Part shown: positions 26,690 to 33,173 of the stretch, piece by piece | How positions within the stretch are numbered: the first letter of the stretch is position 1 | Layout: every line of letters begins with the position of its first letter | Assembly (NCBI GenBank): GCA_016704895.1 | Contig: JADIZG010000066.1 | Span: 1 to 64,000 of the forward strand | From: Betaproteobacteria bacterium | Lineage (GTDB): Bacteria; Pseudomonadota; Gammaproteobacteria; Burkholderiales; Casimicrobiaceae | DNA length: 64,000 bases | Direction of reading: 5' to 3' | Program-made: the position numbers and the translations under genes | The notes under the pieces: model-generated | The model's input: the letters and a program-made list of their open reading frames with translations, nothing else | The model's database searches: none | What the model was told of the DNA's origin: nothing

Positions 26690-27753
26690 TCGAACGCGTC
26701 GCGTCCGCGGAGGTCGCGCACCGACATGCCGCGCACGCCGAAGCGTTCGACGACCTCGGCCAGCGACGGCCGCGAAACCTGGACCCAGATGTGCGGGTCG
26801 TCCGCTTGCGCCGACAGCGTGCCGAGCTCGCCCATCGCGCGGAACAGGCTACCCATGTTCGGGGGGGCGAGGCGCACCGTCACCGGCTCGGCGGGCGCGA
26901 ACGGATGGCGCGCAAGCTCGTCGGCAAGCGCCGCCGCGTCGAAGATCGCCACGCCGGTGTGCGCGTCGCCCTCGCCGTAGAACGCGAGGATGCGGCCGTC
27001 GCGCTCGACGAGCGCGCTCACGTACAGCACGCCGGGCTTGTGGCCCGGCGCGGCGCGCCTCCCGTCGAGGAGCACGCCCGTGCGGGAACGCAGCGCGAGG
27101 TCGGGGCCCAGCAGCATCGCGCCCTGCACGTAGCGCCGGTCGACGATGCTGTGCCAGAACCCGAGGTACCCGCCCTGGAACGGGATCAGGTTGGCCGAGT
27201 TGCTGAGCGTGCCGCGGAAGCCGTCGGCCCAGCCGTTGTCCGAGCGCCCGACGACTCGCCACGATCCCGAAGCTTCACGCACCAGGATCGTGAGCGGGTC
27301 GAGCTTGTACAGGCAGTGCAGCGCGCCCTCGTGCTCGAACAGCACCCAGTTCTTCTCGATCAGGTCGAGCGGGATCGGCAACGCCATCGGCCCGGCGGGC
27401 TCGATGTGCCGTCCGGACAGGCGCGACAGCATCGGGCGGATCTGTCCCGCGTGCACCAGCGTGTGCACCGCGAGGACCTCGCCGCGGTGCTCGATGAGGC
27501 GGAAGTCCTCGATGCGCGCTCCCTCGGGGTAGCCGCGCGGCCGGAGCGTCCGGTGCGCGACGACGTCGAGCGTATCGGGATCGAGGACGATGCGTTCCGC
27601 GTGCACGATCGGCGTGAACCGGTAGTCGATCTCGCGGCGCGCGAGCAGCACGATGCCCTCGTCCGTGAGCAACGCGCCCGGGTTGTAGATGCCGCCGTCG
27701 CTGCCGGGCAGATCCCCGCGCGAGAGGATCCGCCGGAGCAGGACGTCGGGCAT
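26668..27753 (-). CDS. GH130-like five-bladed beta-propeller glycosidase/phosphorylase
   Basis: A 361-residue protein. Landmarks of GH130 (beta-1,4-mannosyl phosphorylases and relatives) appear in order: GGIYNPGALLTDEGIVLLAR near the start, GARIEDFRLIEHRGEVL (the Asp of R-I-E-D is the usual catalytic acid), IEKNWVLFEHEGALHCLY, SNSANLIPFQGGYLGFWHS and GRILAFYGEGDAHTGVAIFD. The start MPDVLLRRILSRGDLPG at 27753 shares one base with the glycosyltransferase stop (TGATG). No signal peptide is present, so it acts in the cytoplasm. With the glycosyltransferase and methyltransferase upstream it makes a three-gene unit that probably builds or edits a glycan. The substrate cannot be read from sequence. 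Confidence 0.7.
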   Translation of the reverse strand: MPDVLLRRILSRGDLPGSDGGIYNPGALLTDEGIVLLARREIDYRFTPIVHAERIVLDPDTLDVVAHRTLRPRGYPEGARIEDFRLIEHRGEVLAVHTLVHAGQIRPMLSRLSGRHIEPAGPMALPIPLDLIEKNWVLFEHEGALHCLYKLDPLTILVREASGSWRVVGRSDNGWADGFRGTLSNSANLIPFQGGYLGFWHSIVDRRYVQGAMLLGPDLALRSRTGVLLDGRRAAPGHKPGVLYVSALVERDGRILAFYGEGDAHTGVAIFDAAALADELARHPFAPAEPVTVRLAPPNMGSLFRAMGELGTLSAQADDPHIWVQVSRPSLAEVVERFGVRGMSVRDLRGRDAFDYELGEG

Positions 27754-28730
27754 CACATCGTCGCGAGGGGGCATCCGTCGAACCAGTGCGTGGCCGGGAA
27801 GCGCGCGACCGTGCGAAGGTAGTCCGCCGGAACGAGGTCGGCGAGCCAGTAATAGTTGCCGTGCGTCGCCCACGAACCCGTGCCGAGCACGATGTCGAGC
27901 ACCATGTGCGAACTGTCGAAGCGGCCGTCGACGGCGCGCCGGCGCACACCGAAGTCCGCGAGCCGCTCACGGTAGGCGCGCTCGGAGAGCGTGCGATCGA
28001 TCCGTGCGAACAGCGGGCCGTGGTTCCCGAGCTCGATGCTCTCGACCGTCAGCATCGTGCGGTCGTAGAGGATCGTGGCGCCGGCGTGTTCGAGGCGCAG
28101 GCCGAGCTGGATGTCCTCGCCGCCAATCGAGTCGCACAGCTCGTCGAGTCCGTTGATCGCGAGGAGCAGCTCGCGCGGCGCGCCGAAGCTCGCGCCGTAG
28201 AGCTGGCCCCCGACGATGCGGACGGGCCCGGCGTCGTCGCCGAGCGACCAGCGCGCGTCGACGCCGGACTCGTCGAGTCGGCCTTCGACGAATCTGCCGT
28301 CCCGAACGCGCATCGCCCACCGCTTCTGATAGGCGCCCGCGACGACGTCGCCGTGGCCGGCCGCGCGCTCGACCGCCCGCCACCAGCCGGGCATGGGCAC
28401 CGCGCAGTCGTCCGCGAACACGACGTAGGGTGCGCGCGCGTGAACCAGTCCGGTGTTGCGCGCGCTGGCCGCGGCGAAGCAGTCGCGCGAGGTCCGCCGG
28501 TGCGGTCCCTGGTAGGGCGACGGCTTCGGCGGGACGTGACGCAGCGCGAAACGCCCCGCGACCGCACGCTCGAAGCGGCGCTCTCGCTCGTCGTCGATGC
28601 GCGCGTCGACGACGATGAGCTCGACCTCGGCGCCGTCGGGTAGCTGGCACGCGAGTCCGTCGGCGAACCACTCGAATGCCGGGTCGTCCCGGCCGGTCGC
28701 GTACACGATGTCGATCCGGGCGCCGCTCAT
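27753..28730 (-). CDS. family 2 glycosyltransferase
   Basis: A 325-residue GT-A fold protein. It starts MSGARIDIVYATGRDDPAFE, then VELIVVDARIDDERERRFE, a donor-site region AASARNTGLVHARAPYVVFA with DDCAVPMPGWW (the D-x-D-like metal site), GASFGAPRELLLAINGLDEL and GGEDIQLGLRLEHAG (the ED/GGED acceptor-site motif). No membrane segment is visible. The start overlaps the methyltransferase stop (ATGA) and the stop overlaps the GH130-like start, so these are translationally coupled. Donor and acceptor sugars are unknown. Confidence 0.85.
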   Translation of the reverse strand: MSGARIDIVYATGRDDPAFEWFADGLACQLPDGAEVELIVVDARIDDERERRFERAVAGRFALRHVPPKPSPYQGPHRRTSRDCFAAASARNTGLVHARAPYVVFADDCAVPMPGWWRAVERAAGHGDVVAGAYQKRWAMRVRDGRFVEGRLDESGVDARWSLGDDAGPVRIVGGQLYGASFGAPRELLLAINGLDELCDSIGGEDIQLGLRLEHAGATILYDRTMLTVESIELGNHGPLFARIDRTLSERAYRERLADFGVRRRAVDGRFDSSHMVLDIVLGTGSWATHGNYYWLADLVPADYLRTVARFPATHWFDGCPLATM

Positions 28731-29368
28731 CGCCGCCGATACACCTTCCAGCTCACGCGGTCCTCGACGACGTCGAACCCCAGCTCGGCGAGACGCGCCT
28801 GCGCACGCTGCGTCGTCGCCCAGTCGGTGTCGTCGGCGATCCACAGGCCCCCGGGAGCGATCTTCGGCATCCACTCCTCGACTTCGGCGGTCGAGATCGC
28901 CTCGGAATGATTGCTGTCCTGATGCAGCACGTCGACCGATCCGTCGGCGACACGGTGCACCGCGTCCGACGAACGTTCGCGCAGCACGCGGCACCAGCGT
29001 CCCGCTCCCGTGTCGGCGAGCGCCTGCACGAAGCTCCGGAAGATCTCGTCGTGGTCGAGCCTGCCCCACCAGTCGTCGTTCTCGGGCGCGTTCTCGCCCT
29101 CGAGCGACGCCGCACGTTCCCAGGGGTCGACGGCCAGCACCTCGCCCTCGCCGCGCGCCTCGTGGCCGATCGCGAGCGAGATCGTCCCGCGGCCGCCGAA
29201 GACGCCCAGCTCGACCGACCGCCGCGAGCCGGCGGCGACGACGAGCTCCGCCATGCGCGCGCCCTTGTCGACCGACGTCCAGCCGTGGAGTTGCGGAATC
29301 GCGCGCTCGACGCGCTCGCGAAGCCGGGCGCGGGTCGCCTCGGGAAGGGTCGGGAGTGGTTCGGACAT
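28727..29368 (-). CDS. class I SAM-dependent methyltransferase
   Basis: A 213-residue protein starting MSEPLPTLPEATRARLRERV. SAM-binding motif I is SVELGVFGGRGTISLAIG; motif II is GEVLAVDPWERA, with the acidic residue that grips the ribose; and the later DVLHQDSNHSEAISTAEVEE and MPKIAPGGLWIADDTDW resemble cephalosporin-hydroxylase/macrocin-O-methyltransferase-type enzymes. Its stop overlaps the start of the GT2 gene (ATGA). It probably methylates a sugar or a small metabolite in the same pathway (inference). Confidence 0.8.
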   Translation of the reverse strand: MSEPLPTLPEATRARLRERVERAIPQLHGWTSVDKGARMAELVVAAGSRRSVELGVFGGRGTISLAIGHEARGEGEVLAVDPWERAASLEGENAPENDDWWGRLDHDEIFRSFVQALADTGAGRWCRVLRERSSDAVHRVADGSVDVLHQDSNHSEAISTAEVEEWMPKIAPGGLWIADDTDWATTQRAQARLAELGFDVVEDRVSWKVYRRR

Positions 29369-29570
29369 TCGGCGAGCGCGGCAAGGACAGTCGCGCCGCG
29401 TCAAGCCGGCGCAATGATGGAGCGCGCAGGCGGCGCAGGCGGACCGCCGCGAGCATACCGCAACCGCTCCGGGCGGCGGACCCGCGGAGCCTCAGCGAGC
29501 GAGGGCCCCTCGGCCCGACGTTCCGGCGAATCGGGTACGATGCGCGCGCCGAAGCCCCGCAGACGACACG

Positions 29571-29861
29571 ATGCCGATCGCACCCGATTCGACGCCCCGC
29601 CGCGCCCGCGACCTCGAGATCCGCGAAGTTCCGGAAGGCTTCGTCGTCTACGATCCCGCGCGCGACCGCCTCCATTTCCTGAACGGCTCCGCGACGTTCG
29701 TCCTCGAGTGCTGCGACGGCGCGACACGCGTCGACGAGCTTCCCGGGATGCTCGCCGCCGGCTTCCGGCTCGATGCCGATCCGGTGGCCGAGGTGGACTC
29801 GTGCCTCGCCCGGCTGCTCGACGAGGGTCTCGTCGCGATCGGGCATCCGGGGGCCGCGTAG
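29571..29861 (+). CDS. PqqD-like peptide-chaperone domain protein
   Basis: A 96-residue protein: DLEIREVPEGFVVYDPARDR, LHFLNGSATFVLECCDGATR, VDELPGML and DSCLARLLDEGLVAI. This is the winged-helix PqqD fold (VVYD...LHxLN..A..V...CDG), close to the PqqD variants named for the 'HPr-rel-A' system. PqqD-type domains bind leader peptides and present them to modifying enzymes. No pqqA, pqqE or radical-SAM gene is in this window, so this is not a PQQ operon. The methyltransferase group diverges from it on the other side. The small proteins at 30858 and 31720 on the same strand are the nearest candidate partners, but that is only proximity. Confidence 0.75.
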   Translation: MPIAPDSTPRRARDLEIREVPEGFVVYDPARDRLHFLNGSATFVLECCDGATRVDELPGMLAAGFRLDADPVAEVDSCLARLLDEGLVAIGHPGAA

Positions 29862-29868
29862 CCCCCGG
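29847..29868. terminator. hairpin over the pqqD-like stop codon
   Basis: CCGGGGGC (29847-29854) and GCCCCCGG (29861-29868) form a perfect 8-bp stem around CGCGTA, and the TAG stop of the PqqD-like gene lies in the hairpin. It sits between two convergent genes and has no T-run, so a terminator role is only plausible. Confidence 0.4.
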
Positions 29869-29953
29869 ACCGGCCCGCCCGGCCCTTCAGCGACTCAGGG
29901 GGCTCGATCCCGGCGCGCCGTGGCGACGATCCCCGCGGCGGCTTCGCGCCGCG

Positions 29954-30616
29954 TCACTTCAGCGTGCTGATGTAGACCGACACGGCACGCGACTCGAGCG
30001 CGGTGAGCTTGGAGGCTATCGCGTGCATCACCGCGTTGTCGTTGGTGCGCTCGCGCTTGTCGAACTCCTTGAGCTGCCCCTCGATGTACACGGCGTGCTG
30101 GCCCGCGAGCCGCGGCAACTGCACCGTGCCCTCGCCCTTCGGTCCATGGCAGCTCGCGCATGCGGCCACGCCGGAGAACGAGTTCCCCTTCTGGTAGACG
30201 TACCTGCCGACGCCCGCGAGGTCCTCGTCGCGCACCGGGTAGGCGAGCGGCGGCTTGCGGCCGAAGTAGGCCCCCAGCGCGCGCATGTCGTCCTCGCTGA
30301 GATCCTTGGCCTGGTCGTTCATCGCCCCCTTGCGCCGACCGCTCTGGAAGTCGGCCAGCTGCTTGGCGATGTACTCGGGGTGCTGGCCGGCCAGGCGCGG
30401 AAAGACCGGGCTCGCGCTCTCGCCCTCGAGGCCGTGGCAAAGGGAGCAGCGCGTGGCGACGATCTGCTGGGCCCGCTTGAGATCGGCCGCACCCTTCGCA
30501 TCGGCCGCGGCCGGCGCGGTAGCCGGCGCGGCGGCCTTTCCCTTCGGATCGGCCCCGGATGTCGCGAACGAGGCGAGCATCAGCGCCGCGGCGATCGCGG
30601 CCAGGAAAGCGTTCAT
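29954..30616 (-). CDS. diheme c4-type cytochrome c
   Basis: A 220-residue exported protein (signal MNAFLAAIAAALMLASFATS; GGAGA lies before the ATG at 30616). There are two c-type heme sites: RCSLCHGLEGESASPVFPRL and ACASCHGPKGEGTVQLPRL, each followed by a conserved LAGQH-x-x-YI motif and a later Met ligand region (GAMNDQAKDLSEDDM and AVMHAIASKL). Two similar domains in tandem are typical of cytochrome c4/c553-type diheme carriers that donate electrons to terminal oxidases in the periplasm. Convergent with the PqqD-like gene and divergent from the midcut-like gene; no oxidase genes are nearby. Confidence 0.9.
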   Translation of the reverse strand: MNAFLAAIAAALMLASFATSGADPKGKAAAPATAPAAADAKGAADLKRAQQIVATRCSLCHGLEGESASPVFPRLAGQHPEYIAKQLADFQSGRRKGAMNDQAKDLSEDDMRALGAYFGRKPPLAYPVRDEDLAGVGRYVYQKGNSFSGVAACASCHGPKGEGTVQLPRLAGQHAVYIEGQLKEFDKRERTNDNAVMHAIASKLTALESRAVSVYISTLK

Positions 30617-30857
30617 CGGTGGTCTCCGCATGGATCCGTGCAATCGATGCCGGCAACGACGACGCGCCAGTCGAGCCATCGATCGAGCGCGAACGCGCGT
30701 CGACCGTAGGCCTCTCCGCCGCGCGAGCCGTTGTCCCGTTGCCGATCTGGTTCCATCGTTACGCTTTTCGCTGGCGTACCCCGTTGATCCGGATCAAGTC
30801 GACCGACGTCGCCATGCCGCGTAATGCAGCCGGCACTCGGACAAAGGGGGGATCGTG

Positions 30858-31460
30858 ATGCCATCGTGGACGAAGTCTTGCCGTCGGGCTGTCGGTGCAG
30901 CGTGGATGCTGGTGTTGTCGGGCGCGGGAGCGGTCGCCCTGGCGTATCCGGCGAGCGCCTTCGCCTGTCCGCCTCCGCAAAGCGAGCAGCTGCTTTGCGT
31001 CCAGTTCCAGATGGACAGCCTGGCCGTGCCCCTGTCGGACGGCACGACGCTGGCGATCGGGATCGTGCTCGCCTTCAGCGCCCTGCTGATGCTGCGGCGT
31101 CGCGCTCGCACCGGTCCGCGCCTCTGGCTCTGGATGCTGGCCGTCGGCCTGCTCGCGCCGGCGCTCCAGCCGGTCGGCGACGCCGGTGCTGTGCCCCCTC
31201 CTCCGGTGCCGCTCGAACTCGGCACGAGTCCGGCCCAGCTGACCATCGTCAACACGACGGGAAGCCCGAACCCGACCTACGTGCTCGTCAGCAATCCCCA
31301 TCGCCTGCCGGTGACGATCTTCGCGATCACGCTGACGCCGGGCACGAACCCGCCACCGTCGTACGCGATCTGGCCGCCCGGGACGACTTGCGCCGTCGGC
31401 ATGAAGCTTCTCGAGGGAGGCACCTGCACGATCGAGCTCATCAAGCCGGCGCCCGCCTGA
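30858..31460 (+). CDS. midcut-by-XrtH-like protein with internal sorting signal
   Basis: About 200 residues; ATG at 30858 follows GGGGGG. A signal peptide (LVLSGAGAVALAYPASAFAC) leads to a short Cys-containing segment. In the middle comes VPLSDGTTLAIGIVLAFSAL plus LMLRRRAR, i.e. a Val-Pro motif, a membrane helix and an Arg cluster, the layout of IPTL/PEP-CTERM sorting signals but placed internally. A second hydrophobic stretch (LWLWMLAVGLLAPALQPVG) and a beta-rich C-terminal domain (QLTIVNTTGSPNPTYVLVSN, CTIELIKPA) follow. This matches the family named 'midcut-by-XrtH', thought to be cut in the middle by exosortase H. No exosortase lies in the window, so the enzyme must be elsewhere if the system works. 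Confidence 0.65.
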   Translation: MPSWTKSCRRAVGAAWMLVLSGAGAVALAYPASAFACPPPQSEQLLCVQFQMDSLAVPLSDGTTLAIGIVLAFSALLMLRRRARTGPRLWLWMLAVGLLAPALQPVGDAGAVPPPPVPLELGTSPAQLTIVNTTGSPNPTYVLVSNPHRLPVTIFAITLTPGTNPPPSYAIWPPGTTCAVGMKLLEGGTCTIELIKPAPA

Positions 31461-31467
31461 TTCGAGG

Positions 31468-31504
31468 CGCGCGGGCGGGGTCGGCGCGCCCGGACGCCCG
31501 CGCG
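31468..31504. repeat. GC-rich inverted repeat after the midcut-like gene
   Basis: CGCGCGGGCG (31468-31477) and CGCCCGCGCG (31495-31504) pair perfectly over 10 bp with a 17-nt loop, just after the stop at 31460. It may act as a terminator or mRNA-stabilising hairpin; no T-run follows. Confidence 0.4.
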
Positions 31505-31719
31505 CCCGGCGCGGCGGAGGGTTCGATCGCCGGGTCGCTGGACCCTGCCGGTCGCGGGAGCCTCGCCGGGCGCGACCCGCGGCCCTACTCGGCACGCGCG
31601 GGCAAGGCGGGGGTTCCCGGGCGCAGGCCAGTCCGTGTATGCTTTCGCCTCGTTGCAAGGACGGAACGCGCCCCTCGGGGTCGGCACGTCTCCCCACCAC
31701 CAGGACGAAGGCGGAAACG

Positions 31720-32016
31720 ATGGGATCGAACCCGAAGGTCGAACAGCTGCTGGTGCGCTACTCGCCCGAGCGGCGCGAAGCACTCCGCAAGATCCTGCTC
31801 GGCACCGCGCTGTACACCGCGCCGGTGGTCGCCTCGTATTCGATGCACAGCCTGGGCGGCGTCGCGCAGGCGCAGGCGACGAACATGACGATCGGCGCCC
31901 AACCGGTGCCGGTCGACTCCGGCCTCGGGCTCCTCGCCGCCGCCGGCGCCGTCGGGGCTGCCGGGGCGTTCATGCTCCGCCGCCGCCGCGACCGCAAGGA
32001 CCGCGACCAGGATTGA
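31720..32016 (+). CDS. small protein with Pro-led membrane helix and Arg tail
   Basis: 98 residues. The N-terminal part is SPERREALRKILLGTALYTA then PVVASYSMHSLGGVAQAQ, a basic Arg-Arg segment followed by a hydrophobic stretch that looks like an export signal. The C-terminal part is PVPVDSGLGLLAAAGAVGAA then GAFMLRRRRDRKDRDQD, i.e. a Val-Pro motif, a Gly/Ala-rich membrane helix and a strongly basic tail, like an exosortase/archaeosortase-type sorting signal. Between the two lie only about 20 residues, so the mature product would be very small. Start chosen at 31720 after an AAGGCGGAAACG leader. No named family recognised; it is close to the midcut-like gene and the PqqD-like gene. Confidence 0.6.
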   Translation: MGSNPKVEQLLVRYSPERREALRKILLGTALYTAPVVASYSMHSLGGVAQAQATNMTIGAQPVPVDSGLGLLAAAGAVGAAGAFMLRRRRDRKDRDQD

Positions 32017-32056
32017 CCGCGCGCGGGCGGCCCGCCCGCGCCAGCGTCGCCGACCC

Positions 32057-33163
32057 ATCGGCACCCGAGTCACCGCCGCGCTCATCGTCCGCGACGAGGA
32101 GCGCTTCCTCGCGGGCTGCCTCGCGTCGCTCGCCGGACGCGTCGACGAGATCGTCGTCGCTGACACGGGTTCGGTCGACCGGTCGCGCGCGATCGCGCTC
32201 GAGCACGGCGCACGCCTGATCGAGCACCGCTGGGCCGACGACTTCGCGGCCGCGCGCAACGCCGCGCTGGATGCCGCGAGCGGCGACTGGATCCTCTACA
32301 TCGACGCCGACGAGCGCCTGGCCGCGTGGGATCGCGGAGGGCTCGAGCCGCTGTTCGCGGACCCGGGCATCGTCGCGTGCACGGTGCTGTTCCGTCCCCA
32401 GACCGGCTTCACGCGTTACCGTGAGCACCGGCTGTTCCGCAACCGGCGCGACCTGCGATTCCGCGGCGTCATCCACGAGTCGATCCTGCCCGCTCTCCAC
32501 GAAGCCTGCACGCGCGACGGCGCACGCGTGGCCGAGGGCGCAGCGGCGCTCGACCACCTGGGCTACGACGGCGACCTCACGGCCAAGCACCGCCGCAACC
32601 GGCCGCTGCTCGAGGCCCGGCTCGCCGCCGAGCCGGACCACGTGTACAGCCGCGACCACCTCGGGCTCACGCTGCTCGGGATGGGCGACGCCGCCGGCGC
32701 CGAAGCCGCGTGGCGGCGGGCGATCGAGTCGTTGCGTTCGCGCCCGCCGCACGCGCCTTCCGAGCCCGGCGACGCGCTGCCGTTCCTGCACCTGGCCTCG
32801 TTCCTCCTCGACGGCAAGCGCGACGCGCGCGCGGTCCTCGACGAGGCGCGGGCGCGCTTCCCGGACGACCACGCGCTCGCCTGGCTCGACGCGCGCGCGC
32901 GTCTCGAGGCAGGCGACCCCGACGGTGCGCTCCCGATCTTCGCGGCGCTGGCGCGCGTCGACGCGGACGCGCTGTGCATGACGCGCGCGTACGACACGTC
33001 GATCTTCGGCGCGAATGCGCACGCCGCGGCGGGGCTGTGCGCGTTCCGGCTGGGCCGCTACGACGACAGCGCGATGCACTACGCGCGCGCCGAGGCGCTC
33101 GCGCCGGACCGGGCGGAGTTCCGGCTGAAGCGGCAACTCGCCGAAGCGCGCGGCGCGCGCTGA
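32057..33163 (+). CDS. family 2 glycosyltransferase with TPR-like C-terminus (start unclear)
   Basis: A GT2 core opens with TAALIVRDEERFLAGCLASL, VDEIVVADTGSVDRSRAIAL, ADDFAAARNAALDAASGDWI and LYIDADERL (the D-A-D metal motif), then FRGVIHESILPAL. From about residue 165 a helical repeat region follows (YSRDHLGLTLLGMGDAAGAE, PFLHLASFLLDGKRDARAVL, AGLCAFRLGRYDDSAMHYAR) with TPR-like spacing. This architecture is typical of 'SunS-like' glycosyltransferases acting on proteins or peptides. The frame has no ATG, GTG or TTG between the last upstream stop (31888) and the conserved core, so the real start is hidden by an indel or an unusual codon; 32057 marks where homology begins. Confidence 0.75.
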   Translation: MGTRVTAALIVRDEERFLAGCLASLAGRVDEIVVADTGSVDRSRAIALEHGARLIEHRWADDFAAARNAALDAASGDWILYIDADERLAAWDRGGLEPLFADPGIVACTVLFRPQTGFTRYREHRLFRNRRDLRFRGVIHESILPALHEACTRDGARVAEGAAALDHLGYDGDLTAKHRRNRPLLEARLAAEPDHVYSRDHLGLTLLGMGDAAGAEAAWRRAIESLRSRPPHAPSEPGDALPFLHLASFLLDGKRDARAVLDEARARFPDDHALAWLDARARLEAGDPDGALPIFAALARVDADALCMTRAYDTSIFGANAHAAAGLCAFRLGRYDDSAMHYARAEALAPDRAEFRLKRQLAEARGAR

Positions 33164-33173
33164 CGCGCCATCG

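Noticed and set aside
29571..29861. PQQ biosynthesis locus
   Set aside because: Only a PqqD-like protein is present; no pqqA, B, C or E is visible within the window.
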